This document shows, piece after piece, positions 34,816 through 43,659 of a DNA stretch of 64,000 nt; position 1 is the first letter of the stretch; every line of letters begins with the position of its first letter. The translations under genes were made by a program, and so were the position numbers. Under the pieces are notes generated by a model. That model was not told the DNA's origin. It saw only the letters and a program-made list of their open reading frames with translations, and made no database searches. This DNA is from Streptomyces cyaneofuscatus. Its GTDB lineage: Bacteria > Actinomycetota > Actinomycetes > Streptomycetales > Streptomycetaceae. The stretch covers positions 1-64,000 of the forward strand of contig NZ_JOEM01000028.1 in NCBI RefSeq assembly GCF_000718135.1, written 5' to 3'.

Positions 34816-35472
34816 TCAGGGCTTCGCGCCCCGGGCCTTCAGCATGTCCGCCATCAGCCCGATCTCGGACTGCTGGCCGCTGACCATGCCCTGCGCCAGA
34901 TTCCGGATGACGTCCGTCCCCGCCGCCTCGGCCCCGGCCCGCGCCATGTCCACGCCGGCGCGGTGGTGCGCGGTCATCAGCCGCAGGAACAGCACCTCGG
35001 CCGCCTTGCCCTCGGCCGCCTGTAGCGCCTCCAGTTCGGCGTCGGTGGCCATGCCCGGCATCAGCGAACCGTCCCCGGTCGGCTTGACGGTGTGACCCAT
35101 CCACGCCATCGGCGGCTTCGCCGAACTCTTGGGCAGGCCCCACATCTCCAGCCAGCCCAGCATCATGCCGCGCTGGTTGGCCTGGGTGTTGATGATGTCG
35201 TACGCCAGCCGCCGCACGTCCTCGTCATCGGTGCGGTCCCGCACGATGAACGACATCTCCACCGCCTGCTGATGGTGGATCGCCATGTCCCGGGCGAAGC
35301 CCGCGTCCGCCGACTCCTCCGCCGGAGCGGACAGCGCCGCCTTCGCGGACGGGGACGCCGCGGACGGCCGGACCACCATCAGCGCCACCAGACCCACCGC
35401 GAGCAGCAGCACGGCGGTGCCCGCGAGCACCATCCGCCGGGTGGAGGAGAACGGTCCCGTCGCGGAGGTCAC
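34816..35472 (-). CDS. DUF305 membrane-anchored protein
   Basis: A 218-residue protein starting at GTG 35472, overlapping the upstream DUF3105 gene by GTGA. An N-terminal membrane anchor (RMVLAGTAVLLLAVGLVALMVV) precedes the DUF305 helical domain. This has the two characteristic His-rich sequences, ARDMAIHHQQAVEMS and RLMTAHHRAGVDMA, and a Met-rich middle (GMMLGWLEMWGL and LMPGMATD). The paired His/Met motifs suggest metal (copper?) binding, but the family function is not established. It ends in a clear hairpin terminator. Confidence 0.88.
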   Translation of the reverse strand: MTSATGPFSSTRRMVLAGTAVLLLAVGLVALMVVRPSAASPSAKAALSAPAEESADAGFARDMAIHHQQAVEMSFIVRDRTDDEDVRRLAYDIINTQANQRGMMLGWLEMWGLPKSSAKPPMAWMGHTVKPTGDGSLMPGMATDAELEALQAAEGKAAEVLFLRLMTAHHRAGVDMARAGAEAAGTDVIRNLAQGMVSGQQSEIGLMADMLKARGAKP

Positions 35473-36119
35473 TTGTCGAGTCCGCCGGTGCAGGCGGCAC
35501 CCGGCTCAGGGGTCTGCGGGCCCTGCACGTACTTGGAGAAGAACTGCCCGACACGGGAGTCGGAGGCGTCCTTGACCGTCACCTGCTTGCCCCACGCGCT
35601 GAGCATGAGGGGTTCCTTCTGGTCCTTGACCGGGCTGATGAAGGTGTACGGGGTGGACTTGACCTTGTCCGTGAGCGCCTTGACGTCCGCCTCCGGGGCC
35701 TTGTCGTTGTACGTGACCCAGACGGCGCCGTGCTCCAGGGAGTGGACGGCGTTCTCCTTCGGTATCTCGGCGGTGTAGACGTCCGCGTTGCAGTTCATCC
35801 AGACCTGGTTGTGGTCGCCGCCGACGGGCGGGTTCATCGGGTAGTCGACCTTGGTCGCCACGTGCTCCCGGCCCAGGTCGTCCCAGCTGCGCTCACCGGT
35901 GACGGGGGAGGCCTTGGCCTGCTCCTCCTTCTTCTCCTTCTCGTTCGCCTGGTACACCAGGTAGCCGCCTCCGGCGACCAGCGCGAGGACCACGGCGACC
36001 GACGCGCCGATGGTGATGAGGCGGCCCCGGCGCTCACGGGCGCGCTCCTGGCGGCGGGCCTCCTCCAGCTTGGCGCGGCGGGCGTTGGCGGGGGAGTTCT
36101 GGTTCTTGGCGGCAGCCAT
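35469..36119 (-). CDS. DUF3105 membrane protein
   Basis: A 216-residue protein; ATG 36119 begins MAAAKNQ, and 24 upstream codons in frame lack a ribosome binding site. A charged N-terminal part (EEARRQERARERRGR) is followed by one membrane helix (LITIGASVAVVLALVAGGGYLVY) and an extracytoplasmic DUF3105 domain with PMNPPVGGDHNQVWMNC, the HSLEHGAVWVTY block and TPYTFISP. It is coupled to the DUF305 gene by GTGA. The DUF3105/DUF305 pair is conserved across Streptomyces; its role is unknown, and His/Cys content again hints at metal handling. Confidence 0.88.
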   Translation of the reverse strand: MAAAKNQNSPANARRAKLEEARRQERARERRGRLITIGASVAVVLALVAGGGYLVYQANEKEKKEEQAKASPVTGERSWDDLGREHVATKVDYPMNPPVGGDHNQVWMNCNADVYTAEIPKENAVHSLEHGAVWVTYNDKAPEADVKALTDKVKSTPYTFISPVKDQKEPLMLSAWGKQVTVKDASDSRVGQFFSKYVQGPQTPEPGAACTGGLDK

Positions 36120-36248
36120 GGAAGGTCCTCGTCGTTCAGCGGATGCGGGGATGCAGACGGTCGTGCAGGAAAGCAAGGCGAAACAGGGCACGCGGGCAGC
36201 CGCTCCCGGGCTCCGGCACGAAGCGCGGAGCGGGAAGCGGGCCCGGCT

Positions 36249-36683
36249 CTAGATCCGTTGGACCTGAAGACGCAGCTGATCGACGGAGTGGGCACCGTCG
36301 TGGGAGGGCCCCCGGATCGCGGCCGCCCCGCACAGCGGGGCGACGGGCACGAAGGCCACGGGGGAGGGGAGGGCCACGGGCGCGGTCGACACCGGGAGCA
36401 CGATGGCCGCCGAGTGGGTCGAGCTGCCGTGGCACGAGGTCCCGAGCCCCCGGTCGGCGGGGGCGGCCAGGACGACCGGCTCGACGGCCAGGTCGGGAAC
36501 CGGCGTCAGCGTCCGTACGGGGGCCGGGCCAGGAGCCTCCATCGCCACCGGCACGGCAGCGGCGGCCGGGGTGGTGACCGAGCAGCAGAAGAGCAGGGAC
36601 AGCAGGGCCAACGCCCAGCCCAGCGAGGCGGGCAGGCCTGCGCGGCATTGCTGCCGGTCGGTCCGAGCGCTCACCCTGGTCAT
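36249..36683 (-). CDS. Small secreted or membrane protein, first gene before DUF3105/DUF305
   Basis: A 144-residue protein with one hydrophobic segment (GWALALLSLLFCCSVTTPAAAA) that could be a signal peptide, followed by a Val/Pro/Ala-rich part with Cys at GTSCHG and APLCGA. The C-terminus ends QLRLQVQRI. I know similar short proteins next to DUF3105/DUF305 genes in Streptomyces, which supports it as a real gene, but its composition is low in information. It lies 129 bases upstream of DUF3105 on the same strand. No function can be proposed. Confidence 0.5.
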   Translation of the reverse strand: MTRVSARTDRQQCRAGLPASLGWALALLSLLFCCSVTTPAAAAVPVAMEAPGPAPVRTLTPVPDLAVEPVVLAAPADRGLGTSCHGSSTHSAAIVLPVSTAPVALPSPVAFVPVAPLCGAAAIRGPSHDGAHSVDQLRLQVQRI

Positions 36684-36786
36684 GGCCCGTCATCGTAGTA
36701 GGTGCATGAAGATTCAAAGAATATGGGTCACCGATTCCGCGGGACAGTGTGCCGGACGGCCGGGCGGCGCGACAGGGGGCAAATCT

Positions 36787-36816
36787 TTTACAGGTGTAAT
36801 ACCTGTTAACGTATAT
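36787..36816 (+). promoter_or_regulatory. Promoter/operator of the FUSC-MarR operon
   Basis: A perfect dyad ACAGGT-GTAAT-ACCTGT (36790-36806) lies just before the FUSC start (GTG 36819). A -35-like TTTACA (36787-36792) overlaps its left arm, and a -10-like GTATAT (36811-36816) lies 18 bases downstream. Repressor binding here would block polymerase. The second gene of the operon is a MarR regulator, so autorepression relieved by an aromatic ligand is the simple model. The start codon is so near that the transcript could be leaderless or start further upstream. Confidence 0.6.
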
Positions 36817-36818
36817 GG

Positions 36819-38537
36819 GTGAGTGATACACCTGGTGACCCGTCCCCCCGGATCCGGCAGCCGTTCGCCCGCCGCCTCCCCCTCGCCGCCCCGCTGCGTC
36901 TCAACCGTCCCTCGGACACCTGGTTCAAGCCCGCGCTGAGCGTCGTCGCCGCCTCCGCCGTACCGCATCTGACGCTCCTGGCCCTCGGCCGGCTGGACCT
37001 CGTGATGTACACGATGGCCGGTTCGCTCTGCGCGCTGTACGGCCACGGCCTGCCGTACGCCCGGCGGGCCCGGACCGTGGCGGGCGTCGTGCTCTCCATG
37101 ACCGCCGGGCTCGCGGCCGCCCTGGTCACCGCCTCGCTCACGCACTCCACCGCCGTGCTCGTCGCGGTGGGCGCGCTCCTCGCCGCCACGCAGAAGGCGG
37201 CGTGCGATGCGGTCCGGATCGGCCCGCCCGGCCATGTGATCCTCACCTTCGTCAGCTCCGCCGCGCTGTTCGCCCCGCAGCGCCTCGGCCAGGTCCCGGC
37301 CCACCTCGCGCTGACCCTGGGCGCGGGTGCGGTTGCCTGGCTCGTCTGTGTGGGGCCCGCGCTGATCCGCCGTGAGGGGCCCGAGCGCCGGGCCGTCGCC
37401 CGCGCCCTCGAAGCCGCCGCCGACCGCGTGGCCGAACCCGGGCCCCGTACGCGCCACACCGCGGCCGCCGCCGTGCACGGCGCCTGGCAGTGCCTGCTCG
37501 CCTCCGGCCGGCCCACCCCCGTACGGCGCTCCCTGGAACGACTCGTGGTGCACGCCGAGACGGCCCTCTCGGACCCGGACCGGCTGCGCGCCTGGGCCGC
37601 CCTGACCCGCGCCCGGGGGCCCGTCCCCGAACCACCGCCCGCACCCGGCACGGCCGCCGAGCTGTACGGGATCGGCGCTGAGCGGGCATCGCTGCGCGCC
37701 TCAAGTGGTCGCCGCGCCGCCCGCCGCACGCTGCTGCGCAGCCTCGGCCCCGGATCGCACCTGCTGCCCGTGGCCGTCCGTACGCTGATCGGCTGTGCGC
37801 TCGCCGGCTACCTCTGCGCCGCCCTCGGTGTCGGCCGCCCCTACTGGGCCATCGTCACCGCCGCCTCCCTCTACCAGGCCAACACCACCCTCACCTGGAA
37901 CCGGACCCTCCAGCGCACCCTCGGCAACCTCCTCGGTGTCCTGGTCTTCGCCGCCGTCCTGCCGCTCTCCCGCACCGGCCCGCTCGCGCTCGTCCTGTGC
38001 TGCCTCCTCTTCAGCTTCGCCGCCGAGGCCCTGATCACCCGGAACTACTGGCTCGGCTCCGTCGCCGTCACCCCGATGGCCCTCCTGGTCCTGGAGTTCG
38101 GCGGTACCCACCCGGCCGGGGAGCTGGTCGGCGACCGGGTCCTGGACACCGTCCTCGGCGCGCTCGCCGGGTTCCTCGCGGCGGCGCTCGTCACCAACCG
38201 GAGGGCGGCGGGCCGCGTCGAGCGCGCCCTCGAAGCCGCCGCACAGGCCCGGACCGATGCCGAGAGGGCGTACGCGGACCGGGACCGCACCGGCCCCGCC
38301 GGGCTCGACCGGGCGCGCCGCGCGCTGACCGCGCGCCTCGTCGAACTGCGCGAGGCCGCCGACATCGCGGCGGGGGAGTGGTGGCAGCGCGCCCTGCCCG
38401 AGCAGGAGCTTCTCGCGGCCGAGCGGGCCGGACACCGTACGCTCGCCGCGACAGCACAACGGCTGGGCCCGCCGGTCCGCGCCCCGGAGACGCGGCGCGG
38501 CGCGGTGGCCCCTGCCCCGGCGAACGGAGCGGCGTGA
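36819..38537 (+). CDS. FUSC-family membrane transporter (aromatic acid exporter type)
   Basis: A 572-residue protein with two blocks of hydrophobic helices (about 30-180 and 310-450) separated by a cytoplasmic region, the arrangement of FUSC/AaeB/YccS-like proteins. The second block has the family signature GVGRPYWAIVTAASLYQ followed by LQRTLGNLLGVLVFA. The C-terminus is helical and charged. Such proteins are linked to efflux of aromatic carboxylic acids and fusaric acid. It has the operator described above at its start and overlaps the MarR gene (GTGA), which completes a regulator-transporter unit. Confidence 0.87.
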   Translation: MSDTPGDPSPRIRQPFARRLPLAAPLRLNRPSDTWFKPALSVVAASAVPHLTLLALGRLDLVMYTMAGSLCALYGHGLPYARRARTVAGVVLSMTAGLAAALVTASLTHSTAVLVAVGALLAATQKAACDAVRIGPPGHVILTFVSSAALFAPQRLGQVPAHLALTLGAGAVAWLVCVGPALIRREGPERRAVARALEAAADRVAEPGPRTRHTAAAAVHGAWQCLLASGRPTPVRRSLERLVVHAETALSDPDRLRAWAALTRARGPVPEPPPAPGTAAELYGIGAERASLRASSGRRAARRTLLRSLGPGSHLLPVAVRTLIGCALAGYLCAALGVGRPYWAIVTAASLYQANTTLTWNRTLQRTLGNLLGVLVFAAVLPLSRTGPLALVLCCLLFSFAAEALITRNYWLGSVAVTPMALLVLEFGGTHPAGELVGDRVLDTVLGALAGFLAAALVTNRRAAGRVERALEAAAQARTDAERAYADRDRTGPAGLDRARRALTARLVELREAADIAAGEWWQRALPEQELLAAERAGHRTLAATAQRLGPPVRAPETRRGAVAPAPANGAA

Positions 38538-39040
38538 CCGACGACATCGTGGCCTTGGTGGTGCGGCAGTGGCAGGCCGTCGATCCCGAGCTCGACACCG
38601 GCCCGATGGAGATCATCGGCCGGATCAACCGCTGCGCCGCCCTGCTCCAGCAGGCGGAGGACGCCCCGCTGCGCTCCGCCGGACTGACCCGCCCCGAGTT
38701 CGACCTCCTCGGTGCTGTCCGCCGTACAGCCCGGGAACTCACGCCGGGCGAGCTGGCCCGGGAGACCTTCTCCTCCGGCGCCGCCGTCACCAAGCGGCTG
38801 CGCGCCCTCCAGGAACGCGGCCTGGTGGACCGCCGGGGCGACGAGCGCGACCGGCGGGTCGCCCATGTCCGCCTCACCGACGAGGGCCGCGCCCTGGTCG
38901 ACCGGCTGCTGCCCGAGCAGCTCGCGTACGAACGGGCGGTGCTCTCGGGGCTCGACGACGGGAGCCGCGATGAACTCGGGTCCCGGCTGGCTGAGTTGCT
39001 GGTGCAGCTGGAGGGGCGGATCGGCGGAGCGCGGCGCTGA
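38534..39040 (+). CDS. MarR-family transcriptional regulator
   Basis: A 168-residue winged-helix regulator starting at GTG 38534 in a GTGA overlap with the FUSC gene. The recognition region is LTPGELARETFSSGAAVTKRLRALQERGLV and the wing is RRGDERDRRVAHVRLTDEG, both classic MarR features. N- and C-terminal helices provide dimerisation and the likely ligand pocket. The palindrome at 36790-36806 upstream of the FUSC gene is the natural candidate operator. Ligand unknown; phenolic acids are typical for the family. Confidence 0.92.
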   Translation: MTDDIVALVVRQWQAVDPELDTGPMEIIGRINRCAALLQQAEDAPLRSAGLTRPEFDLLGAVRRTARELTPGELARETFSSGAAVTKRLRALQERGLVDRRGDERDRRVAHVRLTDEGRALVDRLLPEQLAYERAVLSGLDDGSRDELGSRLAELLVQLEGRIGGARR

Positions 39041-39069
39041 GGGCCGCGTACGCCCCTGGTCGCGCCGGG

Positions 39070-39834
39070 TCAGGGCGGCGGTGCGAGTGCCAGCAGCGCC
39101 GCCGACTCCCGTAGCCGCTCCGCCCGTTCGTCGAGCGCCGCTTCGCCGGAGCGGTCCGCCGGGGCCGCGGCCACCAGGGCGAGCCGGTCCCGCCAGCTCG
39201 ACCCGGCCAGGGCGACGGCGACCGTGGTCATGCCCGGGACGGAGGCGCCCCGGCTGACCGCGTGGCCCCTCCGGCGGATCACCGCCAGCTCGTCCAGCAG
39301 AGCCGTCCGCGAGGTGAGCGTGGCCGGGGTGACCGCTTCCAGCTCCTCGTCCGGGTACAGCGCGCACACCTGGTCCGCCGTCATACGGGAGAGCAGCAGC
39401 AGCCCGCCCGAGCCCGCGTGGGCCGGGCCGGTCCGCCCCAACTCCAGTGCCACCCGCACCGGATGGGGCGACTCACGCCCGTCGGTGACGATCACCTGGT
39501 CGCCGATGAGCGCCTCGCTCCACACCGTCTCCCCGGTCCGCCGGGCCGCGTCCTCCAGCACCGGCCCCAGCCGATCGCGGGCCGCACGGCCGAAACCCGC
39601 CGGCCGGCCGAGCCGCACCAGCTCCGGGCCCGCCGCGTAGCCGCGCCCTGACGTGTCCCGGATCGCGAACCCCCGGCTCTCCAGGGTGCTCAGGACCCGG
39701 TGCGCGGTGGACCGTCCGACGCGGAGGTGCCCGGCGGCCTCGGTCACGGTGAGGGTGTCATGGGTGAGGAAGAGCCGCATGGCGCGGAGCCCCGTATCCA
39801 GCGAAGCGATCGTGTAGTCACCTGTCGCCGTCAT
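39070..39834 (-). CDS. IclR-family transcriptional regulator
   Basis: A 254-residue regulator. The N-terminal helix-turn-helix has LTVTEAAGHLRVGRSTAHRVLSTLESRGF (about 28-56), the usual IclR pattern. The C-terminal effector domain follows, with AHAGSGGLLLLSRM and RRRGHAVSRGASVPGMTTVAVAL. No catabolic operon is adjacent, so the regulated pathway cannot be read from context. It is convergent with the MarR gene (29-base gap) and diverges from the conservon across about 570 bases. Confidence 0.9.
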   Translation of the reverse strand: MTATGDYTIASLDTGLRAMRLFLTHDTLTVTEAAGHLRVGRSTAHRVLSTLESRGFAIRDTSGRGYAAGPELVRLGRPAGFGRAARDRLGPVLEDAARRTGETVWSEALIGDQVIVTDGRESPHPVRVALELGRTGPAHAGSGGLLLLSRMTADQVCALYPDEELEAVTPATLTSRTALLDELAVIRRRGHAVSRGASVPGMTTVAVALAGSSWRDRLALVAAAPADRSGEAALDERAERLRESAALLALAPPP

Positions 39835-40403
39835 GCTTCCGCCCGCTCCCTGTCGTCGTCACTCCGGGTACCCGCCGACGCCCCCGCGGGGTGGCGCCGA
39901 CCGCCATGATCTCCGTTGCGGCGCCGCCCGCGCGGGGCGCTTCGGGGGTGCGTGGAATCTGCGGTCGTATACGCGTCAGCACAGCGATTTTCCGCGTCAC
40001 CCGCCGAGTGTTCAGGAATCTGCTCCTTTCGATCCGGTTCGATCATCTGTGCCTCTGTCCTGTTCTGCGGTACGAAATCAAGCGCTGAATAAGCGAATTG
40101 ATCGGGTATCACCTATCCCTGGATCGATTCCGTCCCGTCAGCCGGGACGCAGAGGGCGAGACAGGGCCCCTTTCCCGCCATCGTCACTCCTCGCGCACGC
40201 TCCACAGCGGTGAGTGGCAAAACTGGCGAGTGTATTCCTCTTCGCGGGCTCCCGCAGGGGGTTGGGTGAATATGCCGATCCCCTGTTCTGATCTGGCTAA
40301 GCTCACGCGCAGTGAAGTCGAGTTGATGCGAATTCGAGCACTTGTTCCTGAGTCTCCGCTCACGTGCGTATACATCCCGGAATCAACCGCCAGAGGGTTT
40401 TAG
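39835..40403. other. Long A/T-richer intergenic region before the conservon
   Basis: About 570 bases without a convincing gene; short frames here have poor third-position bias. Base composition is clearly lower in G+C than the surrounding coding DNA, especially 40000-40110 and 40220-40400. An imperfect inverted repeat, ATCAA-GCGC with GCG-AATTGAT, lies near 40077-40102. Promoters for the IclR gene (left) and cvnA (right) are expected here. The length is large for Streptomyces and could hold a long leader or small RNA. Confidence 0.4.
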
Positions 40404-42083
40404 ATGGTCCGTGTTGAATCACCGCCGACCGACAGAGAAGTCCCCGTCGTCCGCGTAGTCCTGCCGCCCGTGGTCCTGCTGGCCGGTGCCACCGCCGCCG
40501 GCGTGGCCCTGGTGGTCCCGGCCGCGCGGATACCAGTCGCCGTGTGCGGCGCGATCACCACGCTCGTGGTCGCCGTGCTCACCGTGGCGCTGCACCGCCG
40601 CAGGCGCGCCATGGCCGCCCAGCGCGCCGAGTACGAACAGCGCATCGCCTACCTGGAACACCGCATCCTCAGCCACGACTCCGAGACCGTGCGGCTCACC
40701 AAGGAGGTCATGCCCGCCGCCATCCGGCGTCTGCGGGTGGGTAATTCGCCCGAGGAGGTCATGCGCGACATCGTCGACGCGGACGCCGCCAACCGGCATC
40801 TGCCCAAGGCGCTGCGCGAGCAGATCTTCCAGGTCCTCGAAGTCATCGACAACGAGGAGGCCCGGCGTGACTCCGCGCAGCGCGCCTTCGTCAGCGTCGC
40901 CCGCCGCGTCCAGGCGATCGTGCACCGCCAGGCCAGTGAGCTGCGGGAGATGGAGGACCACTACGGGCGCAACCCCGAGGTCTTCGACGACCTGCTCCGC
41001 ATCGACCACGGCACCGCGCTGATCGGCCGGCTCGCCGACTCCATCGCCGTCCTCGGCGGGGCCCGCCCCAGCCGCCAGTGGCCCAAGCCCGTACCGCTGT
41101 TCAGCGTGTTGCGCGGCGCGATGTCCCGCATCCTGGAGTACCAGCGCGTCGACCTGCACTCGATCGCCAAGGTCGCCATCGTCGGCACCTCGGTCGAGCC
41201 GCTCATCCACGCCTGCGCCGAACTCCTCGACAACGCGACCCGCTACTCGCCTCCCCAGACCCGGGTGCACGTCACCGCGGTCGAGGTGCAGACCGGTATC
41301 GCCATCGAGATCGAAGACGGCGGCGTCAGCCTCAGCGAGGAGGCCCGCGCCCGGGCCGAGAACATGCTCGCCCAGGCCCAGGCCGGCATCAACATGAACG
41401 ACCTCGGGGAGTCCCCGCGGCTCGGCATGGCCGTCGTCGGACGGCTCTCGCGGATGTATCAGCTCCAGGTGTCGCTGCGCCAGTCGGCGTACGGCGGTGT
41501 CCGCGCGGTCCTCATCGTGCCGCGCGACATGATCACCACGGGACCCGCTCCGGGCATCGCCCACGGGATCGGCGCCACCTCGCGGCCCACCAGCTCGCTG
41601 GACATGTCGCAGCTCCAGCACGTGGTGCCGCCGCCCGGAAAGCGCAAGTCCAAGCCCAAGCCCGCCGCCACCGGCCCGGTGCCCTCGGTGGTCGCACCGG
41701 CCCCCGCCGGTGCCCCCGCCGCGGCCGCCCGTCCGGCCACGCCCGCCGCGGCCATGGAGGACGACGTCCCGGTGGTCACCGAGTGGACCGAGAACGGACT
41801 GCCGCAGCGCCGCAGCCGGGGCCGCGCCCCGCTCGGCTCGCACAATCTGCCGCAGCAGCCCCCGCCGCCCCCTGCCCCCGTCAACGGTGGCCTGCCGAGC
41901 CGGGGCGGACACCCCGACGGCGGATACGGCGGGCCTGCCGGACCCGGCGGGCCCGGTGGCTCCGGCGAGAAGCCCCCCGGCCTCTGGCTGGAGGCCTTCA
42001 CCAAGGCCGTCAACGGCGTACCGCAGGAACCGAAGCACGGCGAAGACTCCGATGACGCGTGGGACAAGGGAGACCTGAAGTGA
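40404..42083 (+). CDS. cvnA: Conservon sensor kinase-like protein CvnA
   Basis: A 559-residue membrane histidine-kinase-like protein. Two N-terminal membrane helices (about 15-37 and 40-63; VVLLAGATAAGVALVV and VAVCGAITTLVVAVLTVAL) are followed by a helical region and a HATPase domain with N-box HACAELLDNATRYSPP and G-box-like DLGESPRLGMAVVG. No normal HisKA phosphorylation box is seen, which is usual for CvnA/nitrate-sensor-like kinases. The last 140 residues are Pro/Ala/Gly-rich and probably disordered. GAGGG precedes the ATG by 7 bases. It begins a five-gene operon with GTGA/ATGA overlaps; conservon proteins assemble at the membrane around the GTPase CvnD. Confidence 0.93.
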   Translation: MVRVESPPTDREVPVVRVVLPPVVLLAGATAAGVALVVPAARIPVAVCGAITTLVVAVLTVALHRRRRAMAAQRAEYEQRIAYLEHRILSHDSETVRLTKEVMPAAIRRLRVGNSPEEVMRDIVDADAANRHLPKALREQIFQVLEVIDNEEARRDSAQRAFVSVARRVQAIVHRQASELREMEDHYGRNPEVFDDLLRIDHGTALIGRLADSIAVLGGARPSRQWPKPVPLFSVLRGAMSRILEYQRVDLHSIAKVAIVGTSVEPLIHACAELLDNATRYSPPQTRVHVTAVEVQTGIAIEIEDGGVSLSEEARARAENMLAQAQAGINMNDLGESPRLGMAVVGRLSRMYQLQVSLRQSAYGGVRAVLIVPRDMITTGPAPGIAHGIGATSRPTSSLDMSQLQHVVPPPGKRKSKPKPAATGPVPSVVAPAPAGAPAAAARPATPAAAMEDDVPVVTEWTENGLPQRRSRGRAPLGSHNLPQQPPPPPAPVNGGLPSRGGHPDGGYGGPAGPGGPGGSGEKPPGLWLEAFTKAVNGVPQEPKHGEDSDDAWDKGDLK

Positions 42084-42487
42084 TCCAGCAGCGGGGAAAC
42101 ATGGACTGGATGCTCAAGGAGCTGGCCGACGACGTGCCGAGCATCCACCAGATCGTGGTGCTCTCCTCGGACGGGCTGCGCATCGCCATGCACGGCGGCG
42201 ACCCCGATGTCGCCGACCGGCTGGCGGCCGCCTGCGCCGGGCTCCAGAGCCTGGCCGCCGCGGTGGCCACCGAAATCCCGTACAGCGACGGTCTGATGAA
42301 GCTCGTCGTCATCGAGGTCACCGGCGGCTTCTTCTACCTGATGGCCGCCGGGACCGGCGCGTACCTCGCCGTGCTGGCGGGCGAGACCGTGGACGCCGGT
42401 CTGGTCGGCGCCCGGATGCGGGACATGGTCGTGCGGATCGGTGCCCACCTGACCAGTCCGCCCCGCCACGGCGGGCAGTCCGGATGA
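42080..42487 (+). CDS. cvnB: Roadblock/LC7 protein CvnB
   Basis: A 135-residue roadblock/LC7-domain protein. GTG 42080 in the GTGA overlap with cvnA, with GGGAG upstream, is preferred to GTG 42059. The motif NMDWMLKELADDVPSIHQIVVLSSDGLRIA begins the domain, and GGFFYLMAAGTGAYLAVLAG forms its central strands. In other systems (MglB, conservons) roadblock proteins bind or regulate small Ras-like GTPases, here CvnD encoded two genes later. Confidence 0.95.
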   Translation: MIQQRGNMDWMLKELADDVPSIHQIVVLSSDGLRIAMHGGDPDVADRLAAACAGLQSLAAAVATEIPYSDGLMKLVVIEVTGGFFYLMAAGTGAYLAVLAGETVDAGLVGARMRDMVVRIGAHLTSPPRHGGQSG

Positions 42488-42855
42488 GCGGACCCCGACG
42501 AGAACGCCGCAAGACCGATCCGGCGCTCAGCGATCCGGAACGGCTGTACGTGATCACCGGCGATCTCGACGACAGCGAGCGCGCCGCGCTCGACCTGGTC
42601 ACGATGGTCGTCGCGCAGGCCGAGCCCTCGCCGACGTTCCAGCCGGAGCAGGCCGCGATCCTGCGGCTCTGTCAGGCGCCCTTATCGGTCGCCGAGATCT
42701 CCGCCTACCTCAGCCTGCCGTTCAGCGTGGTCACCTCGCTCCTGAGCGATCTCCTCGCGACCGAACTCATCGAGTCGCGAGCGCCGATCGTCCGCGCCAC
42801 ACTCCCCGACAGGTCCCTTCTCGAAGCGGTGATGCATGGACTTCAGAAGCTCTGA
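42484..42855 (+). CDS. cvnC: DUF742 protein CvnC
   Basis: A 123-residue DUF742 protein with an ATGA overlap to cvnB. The N-terminal part has RLYVITGDL and the remainder is a winged-helix-like fold (AILRLCQAPLSVAEISAYLSLPFSVVTSLLSDLLATELI). DUF742 proteins occur in every conservon and are thought to link the kinase and GTPase modules; direct DNA binding has not been shown as far as I know. Its last 20 bases overlap the cvnD start in another frame. Confidence 0.95.
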   Translation: MSGPRRERRKTDPALSDPERLYVITGDLDDSERAALDLVTMVVAQAEPSPTFQPEQAAILRLCQAPLSVAEISAYLSLPFSVVTSLLSDLLATELIESRAPIVRATLPDRSLLEAVMHGLQKL

Positions 42856-43450
42856 CACGATCACCGGACCCCGCACCGAGGACGTCCTCCCCACCACGGC
42901 CACCGCCGCGGTGAAGGTCGTGATCGTCGGCGGGTTCGGCGTCGGCAAGACGACCATGGTCGGCTCGGTCAGCGAGATCCGGCCCCTGACGACCGAAGAG
43001 ACCATGACCCAGGCCGGCGTCGGCGTGGACGACAACGCCGGGGTGGAGACGAAGACCGCCACCACCGTCGCCATGGACTTCGGCCGGATCAGCCTCAGCG
43101 AGGAGCTGATCCTCTACCTCTTCGGCACCCCCGGCCAGGAACGCTTCTGGTTCCTGTGGAACGGCCTCTTCGAAGGAGCCCTCGGCGCCGTCGTCCTCAT
43201 CGACACCCGGCGGCTCGAAGTCAGCTTCGACGTCATCGGCCGGCTGGAGGAGCGCGGAGTGCCGTTCGTGGTGGCCGTCAACACCTTCCCCGACGCACCG
43301 CACCACCCGGTCGAGGCCCTGCGCAGAGCCCTCGACCTGCCGGACGAGGTCCCGATGATCGACTGCGACGCCCGGCTGCGGGCCTCCAGCCGCGATGTGC
43401 TGATGACCCTCATGCGCTATCTGCACAGCCTGGCCGTCCCGCTCGCCTGA
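42836..43450 (+). CDS. cvnD: Ras-like GTPase CvnD
   Basis: A 204-residue small GTPase. G1/P-loop GGFGVGKTT is at 32-40, a Thr-rich switch I (LTTEETMTQAG) follows, G3 is GTPGQERF (97-104) and the G4 position reads NTFPDA instead of NKxD, a known variation in the conservon/MglA-like family. The start ATG 42836 overlaps cvnC by 20 bases. With CvnB it should form a GTPase-roadblock switch at the membrane. Confidence 0.95.
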   Translation: MDFRSSDTITGPRTEDVLPTTATAAVKVVIVGGFGVGKTTMVGSVSEIRPLTTEETMTQAGVGVDDNAGVETKTATTVAMDFGRISLSEELILYLFGTPGQERFWFLWNGLFEGALGAVVLIDTRRLEVSFDVIGRLEERGVPFVVAVNTFPDAPHHPVEALRRALDLPDEVPMIDCDARLRASSRDVLMTLMRYLHSLAVPLA

Positions 43451-43659
43451 CGGGCCTCGGAACGGCTCCGGCCGTTCGCCTCGCCCCGTCCCGTGGGAGC
43501 GGTTCCGGCCGTTCCCGCCCGCCCGGTGCCCCGTCGGCCCCGGGACGGTTCCCGGCCGTCCCGAGGCCGGGAGCGCGCGCCGTTCCCCCGGCGCGCGCCC
43601 CCGCGCACACCCTGCCCACCTGCGCTCGCCCCTTGGCCGTCCTGATCCCTGGAGCCACT

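Noticed and set aside
36143..36577. A plus-strand frame opposite the small secreted gene at 36249-36683
   Set aside because: Arg/Pro/Gly-rich shadow; the minus-strand frame has a signal-like segment and a suitable operon position.
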